A stretch of 64,000 bases of DNA from Paragonimus westermani. Lineage: Eukaryota > Platyhelminthes > Trematoda > Plagiorchiida > Troglotrematidae. Location: the NCBI GenBank assembly GCA_008508345.1, contig QNGE01001677.1:1-64000 (forward strand), written 5' to 3'. The number at the start of each line of letters is the position of its first letter. Position 1 is the stretch's first letter. A model generated the notes under the pieces. That model was not told the DNA's origin. It saw only the letters and a list, made by a program, of their open reading frames with translations, and did not search any database. This document shows, one piece after another, positions 22,690 to 30,889 of the stretch. A program made the translations under genes and the position numbers.

Positions 22690-23795
22690 CTGCAAAAACT
22701 GCGGAATCGGGAGGAAACCATCGCTTCAGAATAGCCACATCTAACCCCACGGATGCCAAAGCCAATGGCGTCATCTCAGATTCCATCTTCTTTGACTTCG
22801 TCGAGGCTCTCACCAGTGACTTTCTGAACCACAACCTGGAATCCTATATTATTCAAGAGGAAGTTTCTCGCGGGAGTGCCAGGCCTCCTGGAAAAGGCAC
22901 TTTCAGAATTAAAGCCGGGTCGGACCCTTTGTCTTCTTCAATTTCTGTGGGAGTTCCTCAGGTGTCAATGTTACATCTAATGGTATTCTTCAACTACATT
23001 GAAGACCTCCCGGCTGATATTTCCAGCAACGCCCTCTTATAAGCCGACGACCAGAGACTCGGGAATGCCACTGACCCCAGTGTATTACAGAGTAATCTTC
23101 ACGTGATCGAGCACTGTTCAAAGGAGTGAAGTCTCTCACCAAATGACAAGTGTGCTCATATGTCAATCGATGGATATTCTGGCGATTTCTTCCCGATTTA
23201 TCGCGCGTTTAGCACAACAACTATCGTGAAAATCTATGTGACTGAAGATCTGGGTATCTGGTTGCCATTTATCTTATCCTTCATGGATTACCATGAGATG
23301 GCGGCACAAAAGAGATGTGTTGCACTTACCCCCCGCACACACAAGAAAGCGTTTCGAACGTTCTACGAAGTTTATGGAACTGCTCCTTGGGTATGCTGAT
23401 CAGGTCGTGTATACCGACCTGAAGAAAGATATATCAGCTGCTGAGCGTGTCCAGTGCAGGGCCACCAAACTAGCCATGGACCTATGAAATGTCGCTAACC
23501 AGTCTTGGCTTGAAGTCCTCGACCTGTATCCATTTGAACTTTCACGACTTCGCGACGATTTAATGCTCACCCATTTTCTCTTCAGAGTAAGTTCCGTACA
23601 ACATTTCTTCATTGCAGTGAATGATGACGGTCAGCAAGGACATAACAAGAAGTCTTTCAAACTGTGTCCTAGCACCTTTCTTAGGCAACAATTCTTTTCT
23701 TGCAGGGTTAGTAACCATTGAAACAACTTTCCTTCTGACGTTGTCAGCAGCGCCCCTATGAATCGGTTTGAAGCTCTGTTTGATTGTCGTTAATC
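22690..23795 (+). mobile_element. CR1-like LINE (RT and C-terminal part), decayed
   Basis: RT fragment with an altered motif A (SDSIFFDFVEALTS), motif B region VGVPQVSMLHLMVFFNYIED near 22,950, and the catalytic box reading ADDQRLGNA after an in-frame stop at about 23,040. Further on is an AERVQCRATKLAMDL block at about 23,435-23,485. The typical C-terminus LDLYPFELSRLRDDLMLTHF and STFLRQQFFSCRVSNHWNNF runs from 23,515 to about 23,750. The same C-terminus occurs at 48,957-49,166. Related RTs lie at 35.8-38.0 kb and 38.4-40.3 kb. Confidence 0.8.
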
Positions 23796-24149
23796 TGAAA
23801 TCTCAGCATGCGAACACTCTTATTCTGTTCATGGTATTCACTGTAATCCTCAAATACGGAGTACAATTTCGGTGAAGAGGCGGCGAGTACGTTAGGCTCA
23901 AGCAGGTCATATAAGCATATCCATTCTTCTCCTGTTAACGATTTCATCGGCCAACAGCCTGGTCGTTGACAATTAATCCGCTCTTCTTTTCGGAAACTTG
24001 GATGTCCGCGGTCTTCGGTCTATAAGTTTCTTCGGCTTTGTTGGTGTATTTTATAATGAATGGTCTGCCTGGCTTTCCATAATTCAATGATAACTTTGTT
24101 TTCCATCATTATCTTCTCTGGGATTCACCAACCTGCACTCCCACGCTGC
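23796..24149. other. Unassigned
   Basis: Non-coding spacer between a CR1-like 3' end and dispersed repeat copy B. Nothing recognised. Confidence 0.3.
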
Positions 24150-24731
24150 ACTACTTCTTGTATTACACTTTATTAATCCCGGACGTCTATTGGTTGTTCG
24201 AGCAAGGCTTAGTCTTCTCGCAACTTCTGTCGACATGCCAGATCCACGATAGTCACGTCTGTAAGTAACGAACGTCTCTGAATCCTGAGACCGTCGAGCA
24301 ACCGTTTCGGATCCGAAAAGGAAGAAGGTCATGTTGGCGAATTTCTTATTAATAAAGTGCTCGATATTGAATATACCAAGTATACATTTTTCGAGATTAA
24401 CGGTTCGCGTAAATATGACCGAATGCAACAGTCACGTGATGGCGAAGCGGTCAGACAAAAATGAAACCAGGGTACATATAAACAAAGGACCGGCAAAGGA
24501 AAGTAAGGAAGAAAAACTACTTGAAAATAAGTTTTACAAGTAAACAGTATCAAGATTTGTTGATACATCACGATCCGCATTCATAGGAGAAATGATGTGT
24601 CACGCCGTAATGTCAGATTGCAAGAAAAGCTCGTAATCGGTAAAAAGAATTCCAACGAAAGGAGACAAATCAATGAGAAGGGAATAAATAGAGCAGGGAA
24701 CGTGGCCACCAACGTTCTATTAACACTTAAC

Positions 24732-24743
24732 AATCATCAAATA
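24732..24743 (+). repeat. Target-site duplication, left
   Basis: AATCATCAAATA, repeated at 25,142-25,153. Repeat copy A carries a single AATCATCAAG at the equivalent position (5,321-5,330). Confidence 0.85.
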
Positions 24744-24771
24744 ACTGATGAGTAGTCGGGGATTTGGTTTA

Positions 24772-24879
24772 TTTTCAAGTTGACCATCACTCACATTTGA
24801 TCGCAGCGTTTGCATTCAGATAGACTTTCCAGCCAGCCTCTTTCGAAAAGAAGCACTAGACTCGAGTTTCGCTCTCATT
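24772..24879 (+). repeat. Foldback arm, left
   Basis: 108 bp whose reverse complement matches 25,036-25,143 with three substitutions and no gap. It contains, in reverse, the 3' half of the hammerhead but not its 5' half. Confidence 0.92.
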
Positions 24880-24939
24880 GTTCACAAGCGAGAGTGATTG
24901 AGCGTTCAGATTTGATGATTCGGTCGTGCCTAATGTGAG

Positions 24940-25010
24940 GTCAATGGCGCAGTGGTTAACACGGTTGCCTCATGATTGGAATGTCCGGAGTTCAAATCCC
25001 GGCCGTGGCA
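24940..25010 (+). promoter_or_regulatory. tRNA-like head with internal Pol III promoter (A box and B box)
   Basis: TGGCGCAGTGGTTA at 24,945-24,958 matches the tRNA D-arm/A-box consensus, and AGTTCAAATCC at 24,989-24,999 matches the B box. Spacing is tRNA-like. CCGG...CCGG around the B box can form a short T-arm. The acceptor and anticodon stems do not close well, so I read it as a SINE head rather than a functional tRNA gene. Confidence 0.75.
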
Positions 25011-25017
25011 AGAATAT

Positions 25018-25062
25018 GCACTACTGACGAGCTCTAATGAGAGCGAAACTCAAGTCTAGTGC
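25018..25062 (+). ncRNA. Hammerhead ribozyme, type I, minimal stem III
   Basis: All conserved core positions are present in order. Stem I is GCACTA (25,018-25,023) paired with TAGTGC (25,057-25,062). The first core strand is CTGACGA (25,024-25,030). Stem II is GCTCT-AATG-AGAGC (25,031-25,044), five pairs with a four-base loop. The second core strand is GAA (25,045-25,047). Stem III is ACT-CA-AGT (25,048-25,055), three pairs. The cleavage base is C at 25,056, in the context AGTC. Self-cleavage would occur between 25,056 and 25,057. The very short stem III is like those of hammerheads in Penelope-like and retrozyme elements, which often work best as dimers. Activity is inferred from the motif only. 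Confidence 0.85.
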
Positions 25063-25143
25063 TTCTTTTCGAAAGAGGCTGGCTGGAAAGTCTATCTGAA
25101 TGCGAACGCTGCGATCAAATATGAGTGATGGTCAACTTGAAAA
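25036..25143 (+). repeat. Foldback arm, right
   Basis: Reverse complement of 24,772-24,879 (105 of 108 positions by eye). It overlaps the ribozyme 3' half and the element tail. Confidence 0.92.
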
Positions 25144-25153
25144 TCATCAAATA
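25142..25153 (+). repeat. Target-site duplication, right
   Basis: AATCATCAAATA, identical to 24,732-24,743. Confidence 0.85.
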
Positions 25154-25175
25154 CTCACGCAAGCAGCTACTTCGA

Positions 25176-25645
25176 CACACTTCCCAGTTTATATCTCGTC
25201 AATGCAGTCTCTCTGTTTGGTTTCCTAGAGATGAGAGTTTCCCTTCCCTATTAGCCAATCAACTTGCTAACCAGCAATGGCCATCTGGACACAAAACCAC
25301 AACTGGCACCCCTCCCGGTCTTATTTCTTCAAGTTTACGCTGGATATGTGGTTTGCGGATAGAACTGCAAGTGGTGCAGCGCAAGCCAATTGTAGCGATG
25401 ATTAAACAGAGGCGTCCTTTGGCTTCGGTCACTGCGACAAGCTAATCCGAATCGGAGGTCGCCAGACGTAATCGCTAAATTCACCGCTACACCCTGTTCT
25501 CAGTTGCCACCATAGAGATCAATGGACGACTGCATGGCACTGATTAAGAAGAGCCAACCGTATCCGAGAACCTTGGTTTCCGGCCTTGAACTCGTGTATC
25601 AATCGCTAAATCTTTCAATTCCGATTAACTCTAGGCTAGGGACGA
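25176..25645. other. Unassigned
   Basis: No domain recognised. The stretch around 25,580-25,605 (CCGGCCTTGAACTCGTGTAT) resembles 49,334-49,353 (CCGGCCTCGAACCCGTGTAC), a possible small shared repeat. Confidence 0.3.
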
Positions 25646-26191
25646 CAAGAACAACGTGTTGGACTTGGCGCTGTGAAGACCACGCCTTGAGTTTGAGCGA
25701 CTAATACACTTGCCGTGTCTGCTCGTGCACGACCTTCCCCTGGCTTTGGATTGTGCCCGGGAAGTCCTTGATCGTTGTTGTGGGTATAAACTGTCATACA
25801 TTGTTACAGTCACAACTGCTGATACAACAAGAAGTGCGACGACTTGATGTTGTGTTGCTCTTTTCTGTTGTTTTGGTAAAAGTTCATCAGTTAGCCACAG
25901 ACGTAAGCGTTTCTTCCGATGTCTCATATCGCAACCTTCACCTTCATCTTTTTAAACTTTATACTACCCTGTCGTGAGGTGTAGCATGCCGTTTGGGTGC
26001 TATCACAGCTCGACTCATACTTCCTGGGTGTATCGGCTCGCCCGTCGTGCAACACTCGACGCGTACTCCTTAATCGGCTTCTGTCATTTCCCTAGGTCGT
26101 ACCGTGGAGGGCACCCGAACGCGTCTGTATACACCGAGTTGGCGGAGGAATCCTCTCCCAATTGCCAATTCATCCACCGTCTCGTAGACCA
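25646..26191 (+). repeat. Large inverted repeat, left arm (546 bp)
   Basis: The reverse complement matches 27,450-27,995 over the full 546 bp without gaps. By eye only about two substitutions are seen, both near the outer end (25,668 and 25,676 region). Beyond both ends the sequences diverge sharply. The inner end corresponds to the RT linker before motif B of an R2-like LINE. Confidence 0.9.
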
Positions 26192-27240
26192 ATGTGACAT
26201 CCGGTACTGAGTCCCAAGCTGCTGAAAACTCCGAGTGGTTTGCCTGTTTGATCCAAACAGTGATTACCCAGCTGGAGTCTATTAGCGGGGCTTCTTTACA
26301 AATCGAAGAATTACTAACAATTGCCCACGGTCTTCAGGCAGGTATTTTCACGATGGTACGGGTAAGTCGCTGTTGCACATCCACGCCGCACAAGATTTTC
26401 CGTGCACCTGACAATTGACTACTCCATGACGTGCTCGCATTGACGTCGGAGTACACGTGACCAGCAAACAGATGCGGAGAGCTAACTATGCAGCGATTCA
26501 AACGTTGCACCACCAGCGCAGGAAAGGTGCTGCTTTTGCAGTTTTCTCTGGCAACTGGAGAACTGTCTACAAAATGGACCGTGGCCTTCCGGATAGTTCC
26601 AGTAAATACTGGTCCAGAGTATTATCGGCTCAACCGCACCCTGAGAAGCGGAGGTCCCGCACGATTCTGCCTCCGGACTGGTCACTGTTCGACCCGACCA
26701 TCGCAGATGAAGTTTCACGCACCTTGGAGCACATGGAAAACACCGCTCTAGGTTTGGACAAGCTATCGCCCAAACATTTGAGGCGCATGAAAGCTGATGC
26801 CCTAGCTGGATGCTTCAACGTGTTCTTGCTAACCCAAGGTTGTCCGATCCAATTGTGCAGCCCTCACATCACGCTTATAATGAAAGTTAATAATCCCTCC
26901 TCTCCCACCGAGCTCAAACCAATCGCCGTGACTTCAACGTTAATTCGTTGTTTTCATAAGATATTGGCTGATCGTTGGAACACGCGCCTGCATCTGCCAG
27001 CTCTTCAGTTTGATTTCCTACATCTTGACGGTTGCCTTGAGGTGGACTCACTGCTCCATGCGCTGTTTTGAAAATCACGCACGACCTCTTCAGGTCTGTA
27101 TGCAGCTTTTATTGACGTGTTCAAGGCATTTGACCCCATCTCACGGGACTAAATTATCAGGTCGGACCAGGCTTTCGGTGCCCCTCCACCCCTGACACAT
27201 TGCGGACTCTTATCGGAATGCAACAGCCAGGCCTGGCGGC
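26192..27240 (+). pseudogene. R2-like LINE, N-terminal part and RT to motif A
   Basis: Codons 26,457-27,071 are open for 204 codons and read through the R2-type region ahead of the RT palm: LDKLSPKHLRRMKADALAGC, GCPIQLCSPHITLIMK, ELKPIAVTSTLIRCFHKILA and the HLDGCLEVDSLLHAL block (equivalent of the R2 VDGCxEN segment). After a frameshift at about 27,070, motif A reads LYAAFIDVFKAFDPISRD (catalytic aspartate in FIDV), with a GAPPPL block after an in-frame stop. RT motifs B-D are not on this strand; they lie in the opposite orientation just downstream. R2-group LINEs carry a single ORF with RT and a PD-(D/E)XK-like endonuclease. Confidence 0.75.
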
Positions 27241-27449
27241 ATCGTCCTCCGGTCCCAGCGGCTGCAATCTTCTCGGAGAGCTGTGTTGAATTCTCAGCAA
27301 GTAGAAACAGATCGTCGGCATACGCAAAACCGGCGGCCAGCGTATCATGGAACTGGTAGCCAAGCTACGGTCGAGAAAGAGCCAACACCTCATCCAGTGC
27401 CATGATGAACAAAAGTGGGGACAGCGGGTCGCCCTGGCAAACGTTACGC
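27241..27449 (-). pseudogene. R2-like LINE RT motifs B-C, inverted fragment
   Basis: On the minus strand: VCQGDPLSPLLFIMALDEVL (motif B, 27,380-27,440), a stop, then LGYQFHDTLAAGFAYADDLFL (catalytic YADD box, about 27,310-27,360) and LLAENSTQLSEKIAA. The reading decays after that, and sequence below about 27,240 reads better as plus-strand R2. The two fragments of the same protein therefore meet in opposite orientation. Confidence 0.75.
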
Positions 27450-27995
27450 TGGTCTACGAGACGGTGGATGAATTGGCAATTGGGAGAGGATTCCTCCGCC
27501 AACTCGGTGTATACAGACGCGTTCGGGTGCCCTCCACGGTACGACCTAGGGAAATGACAGAAGCCGATTAAGGAGTACGCGTCGAGTGTTGCACGACGGG
27601 CGAGCCGATACACCCAGGAAGTATGAGTCGAGCTGTGATAGCACCCAAACGGCATGCTACACCTCACGACAGGGTAGTATAAAGTTTAAAAAGATGAAGG
27701 TGAAGGTTGCGATATGAGACATCGGAAGAAACGCTTACGTCTGTGGCTAACTGATGAACTTTTACCAAAACAACAGAAAAGAGCAACACAACATCAAGTC
27801 GTCGCACTTCTTGTTGTATCAGCAGTTGTGACTGTAACAATGTATGACAGTTTATACCCACAACAACGATCAAGGACTTCCCGGGCACAATCCAAAGCCA
27901 GGGGAAGGTCGTGCACGAGCAGACACGGCAAGTGTATTAGTCGCTCAAACTCAAGGCGTGGTCTCCACAGCGTCAAGTCCAACACGTTGTTCTTG
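27450..27995 (-). repeat. Large inverted repeat, right arm (546 bp)
   Basis: Reverse-complement partner of 25,646-26,191. Its inner end runs directly into R2-like RT motif B on the minus strand (NVCQGDPLSPLLF). Its outer end abuts Gypsy gag sequence on the minus strand at about 27,996. Confidence 0.9.
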
Positions 27996-28775
27996 CCGCC
28001 CCTTTTACCGGATCCTCTTTCCCAGACAAACGACAATCGACAAAACGTTCATTTAAGTAGGACCTTTTCTTTCCGAGTGGGCAAAATCTTCGCCAGTGTC
28101 CACGCCTCCCGCAACCGTAGCAAATGTCGCCACGGCTCTTGTTTTCCACATTCAAAGCCGCCTATTCCTGAGTCAACTTTTCTCCCGCGCTTCGAAGGTC
28201 ATTCAGTTCACTCGGTTTGCTCGCCTCCACCTCGTTGACTGCCGCAGCATTTTCTGCTGGCAATTGTCGAGCTGCATTGGCCAACTGTTCCAGCTTCATG
28301 GGCTGTGTGTTAAGAGCAACTCTGAGCCGATCCCGGGCTGTTGGTGGCACTCCATCCAAGAACTGTGCCGTCAACCTGCGTTGTTCTGAGTCTTGGTTCA
28401 AATGTGGCAGGGCTCTTGACAACGCTGCCTGCAAGGACATGGCGTAGACCAGAGCGTCGTCTCCTGGTCCAAGCTGGGCGCCCTTGAACTGCCCCATCGG
28501 CTCCTGGCAGCCGACGGGGGTATCAGACCCGAAGATCAGCGTCTCCTCCGCGGCGGCCCAATCCAGATTTGCAGGGCTCCTACGCGCTGCATCCATCACC
28601 GTCTTCGCCCTGCCCCTGAGCAGCATCCGCAGGACCGCCAGCTTCGCCCGGTCCGCCGTCACTCTGACCGCTTCCGCCACGTCCTTGAAGTCCTCCAAGA
28701 AACTCCGAACATCCCCATCCTCAAGCGACTGTGGCCACGGGATCTTTATCCTCGTATCCTGGTCACGATACCAAC
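27996..28775 (-). pseudogene. Gypsy gag with zinc knuckle (element half, minus)
   Basis: Gag of an LTR retrotransposon: capsid-like block LEDGDVRSFLEDFKDVAEAV, then RAKLAVLRMLLRGRAKTVMD, then the QRRLTAQFLDGVPPTARDRL region (28,162-28,740). A stop follows at about 28,160 (after KLTQE), then a perfect CCHC zinc knuckle, CYGCGRRGHWRRFC (C-x2-C-x4-H-x4-C), at about 28,080-28,125. Homology ends abruptly at about 27,996. The 5' LTR lies immediately upstream at 28,776-29,079. The matching pol half lies at 30,890-34,120 in the opposite orientation. Confidence 0.85.
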
Positions 28776-29079
28776 TGTAGTGAACCAAGAAGGCGGATGG
28801 CACACAAGTTGTCCATTTGGGTAACCAATACACGACTTGAGCGTCTCAACGAGACTACGAACAGAAACACTCATTTGCACGCCACACTCGTCCGAGGATG
28901 GTCCAGTCGCTTTGGACAACATGTCTCAGATCTGTCATGTGGCGGAAGCCATTCTATGTCGTTCTGCCTCCAATGATCCTTCCCATATCTCTCCCGTATT
29001 TATCCCGCGATTATTTCGATCCAAGCTGCTACTGAATAGTGGTGTTAGCGGTATGGTGCGACCGTCTATCCTCACTACA
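28776..29079 (-). repeat. Gypsy LTR (5' LTR of the minus half)
   Basis: 304 bp, beginning TGTAGTGAGG at 29,079 and ending ACTACA at 28,776 on the minus strand. It matches the LTR at 34,257-34,561 closely (a handful of differences by eye). Directly downstream is the primer-binding-site-like GTTGGTATCGTGACCAGGA. Confidence 0.85.
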
Positions 29080-29508
29080 CTACTGCTTCTACTACTAATC
29101 CACCTTTTTTTGAAGAGCATTTTACACAGCTTCTTCCGAAGAGAGAACAAGTGGCGACACCAATATCATGTGAGAGGAATAAAAAAGGGAGTATGCTGAA
29201 ACAAGTCCTTGGCCAAATTCTAGGCGCTGCAGTTAGCAACACTGGATAGTTGACAGGTCTTCACATAAGAAGGACAAGCGTTAATATTCCAAGCATCAAA
29301 CAAAAAGTTAGTGGTGTGGTGTGTACTAAATATTATACAGAAAATTCAGAGGACAGTACACGATTGAAAAACACGGTAAAGATGATGTATAACAGACAGT
29401 AAGTCCCACAAAACCAGAGGCTCTTCAGGGCACGAAGGTGCTACCACAATCAGTGCTCACGTATCGGGTCAGAATATTTTCATAGTGAGGTCAGATAGGT
29501 GGCAACAT
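29080..29508. other. Probable 3' untranslated region of the R2-like LINE (minus) or spacer
   Basis: No coding motif. It lies just past the C-terminal frame of the R2-like element on the minus strand, so a 3' UTR is plausible but unproven. Confidence 0.3.
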
Positions 29509-30880
29509 TCAACGCCACGTTCCCCGCATATAGGTGTCGTAGATTTTCAGGGAACCAAGAACAGCCAGTAAACGCAGGTCCGTGACTGCATAGGAGGGCA
29601 GGCCCAGTCGAAGAATGGCGCTACATAAAGAAGAGAACATGATTTCGCGAAAAGAGGTAATCACAGGTAAGTAAAAGACAGAGTTCACATCACAGCTCAT
29701 GATATGGAGGATAGACAGAATGGCAGCTTTATGGGAGTCAGTACCGTATTTCGCAATCTTGTCCGTCTAGCCAAGTTGGCATCGTTGGTCATCCACTATA
29801 GTGACGTCAAGCACAACAGCAGCGTTGCCACAAACCGCGATCGCATTGGGTTTGATGAACAAGCTTGCCGTTGGTACTGGCGGCTCCTCGAAGACTGTAT
29901 AGCACAAGTTACGCTGTCGTTTCGCCAGGCCTTTAGCCACACAGTTATGTCGAGCACAGAGCATATCATGAGTGATCCAGCATGATTGCAGAATATGAAC
30001 GAGGCTTTCCGGATGACCGCAGTTGCCACGGCAGAGAACTGACTGGCCGCTTCGGTCACCCCGTGAGTTTCAGACCTTGGTCCGCAGCAGACTATATCTA
30101 TGCTGGATAGCACGAGCAAAAATCCTTGTAAAGATGCAGTCTGGATTGAACAGCCAACGATTGGAGAGTGGAGAGCGTGATACTCCCCGAAGACCACAAC
30201 CATCTAGCGAGTGATAGAGTTTGTCGGTGTACGCCGCGTGGGCTTCCTCCTTACTTGTCAACACTACACCCTGGATGCGCACTGAGACGTTCGCTTCCCT
30301 CAAGATGAGCCAAACGAATCGTCTTCGAACACATTCCGCAGAACTGGGCCTAGACTTAAAAGCAGTCTCTCCAGTCGGGATTCACGCGAGAATGGCATAG
30401 TGGTGGATAACTTCGGGATGCCCAGACCACCCAAATGAACTGGGATGTGGATGGAGCTGATAGAAATGGCCTTGGGAATGCGTAGCCACAGCTCAACAAA
30501 ATGGTAAAGTGTACATTCTATTATGTTGAACGTGTTCCAGTGGACTCGACTCAACACTAACGAATGATTCATCTTCGGAATCAAATGCTGTTCCAGGAGA
30601 TCTAAGCGTTGATGCAGCTTCAGGGGCGCCTTGGTAGTTTCTTTCAGCATCGCGCGAAGCTTTACCTTTTTAGGTGAACGGAATACCTAGGTAGGTCAAC
30701 GTATCAATGGCGCTTTGTGAGTGGACAGTATCCGGACCGAACTGGATGGACTCGTTGGAAATGGCGGTCACACTGTGTTTGCGATCACCGCGGATGACCA
30801 TAAGCTTAATCTTATGCGTGTTGATCTGCAGCCCGGATACTTCCAGGCACCGGAACAGTTCGCCAATGCAGCTTGACAAT
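29509..30880 (-). pseudogene. R2-like LINE, RT thumb to C-terminal endonuclease
   Basis: Minus-strand blocks in order are: SGLQINTHKIKLMVIRGDRK and DTLTYLGIPFT (30,670-30,879, post-motif D region); HLGGLGIPKLST (30,300-30,650); and a linker with RWLFNPDCIFTRIFARAIQH (30,070-30,303). Next comes the zinc-knuckle/endonuclease region, CGHPESLVHILQSCWITHDM (C...H...C pattern), followed by FIKPNAIAVCG and LDVTIVDDQ, about 29,770-29,990. The expected KPD of the R2 endonuclease reads KPN. The tail LCSAILRLGLPSYAV lies at 29,509-29,700. Frames change several times. The upstream RT would lie beyond 30,885, where Gypsy sequence begins instead. Confidence 0.8.
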
Positions 30881-30889
30881 TGCTTGCAA

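Larger units (their letters stand above)
24744..25141 (+). mobile_element. tRNA-headed SINE-like foldback element with hammerhead ribozyme
   Basis: A 398-bp insertion flanked by the 12-bp duplication AATCATCAAATA (24,732-24,743 and 25,142-25,153). From left to right it has an inverted copy of its own 3' tail (arm 24,772-24,879), a linker, a tRNA-like Pol III head with A- and B-box matches (24,945-24,999), a complete type I hammerhead ribozyme (25,018-25,062), and the 3' tail (arm to 25,143). The arms match over 108 bp with three differences. The long target-site duplication fits LINE-assisted retrotransposition. Sm-alpha elements of schistosomes are the known precedent for Pol III-driven short repeats with hammerheads. 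Two degenerate relatives lie near 56.2-56.7 kb. Confidence 0.82.
24150..25175 (+). repeat. Unclassified dispersed repeat, copy B (interrupted at 24,744-25,141)
   Basis: Aligns with copy A (4,720-5,365) before and after a 398-bp insertion. Shared blocks are ACGATAGTCACGTCTGTAAGTA, ATATGACCGAATGCAACAG and AAAGCTCGTAATCGGTA. After the insertion the match resumes with ACTCACGCAAGCAGCTACTTC against ACTCACGCAACCAGCTACTTC. Nature unknown. Confidence 0.75.

Noticed and set aside
24745..24752. CTGATGAG at the left end of the foldback element as a second hammerhead
   Set aside because: No following stem II, GAA strand or stem III could be paired on this strand; only the 8-base core match is present.
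24940..25010. Functional tRNA gene
   Set aside because: Boxes match, but acceptor and anticodon stems do not close and no terminator run follows. It sits inside a mobile element, so it is a SINE head.
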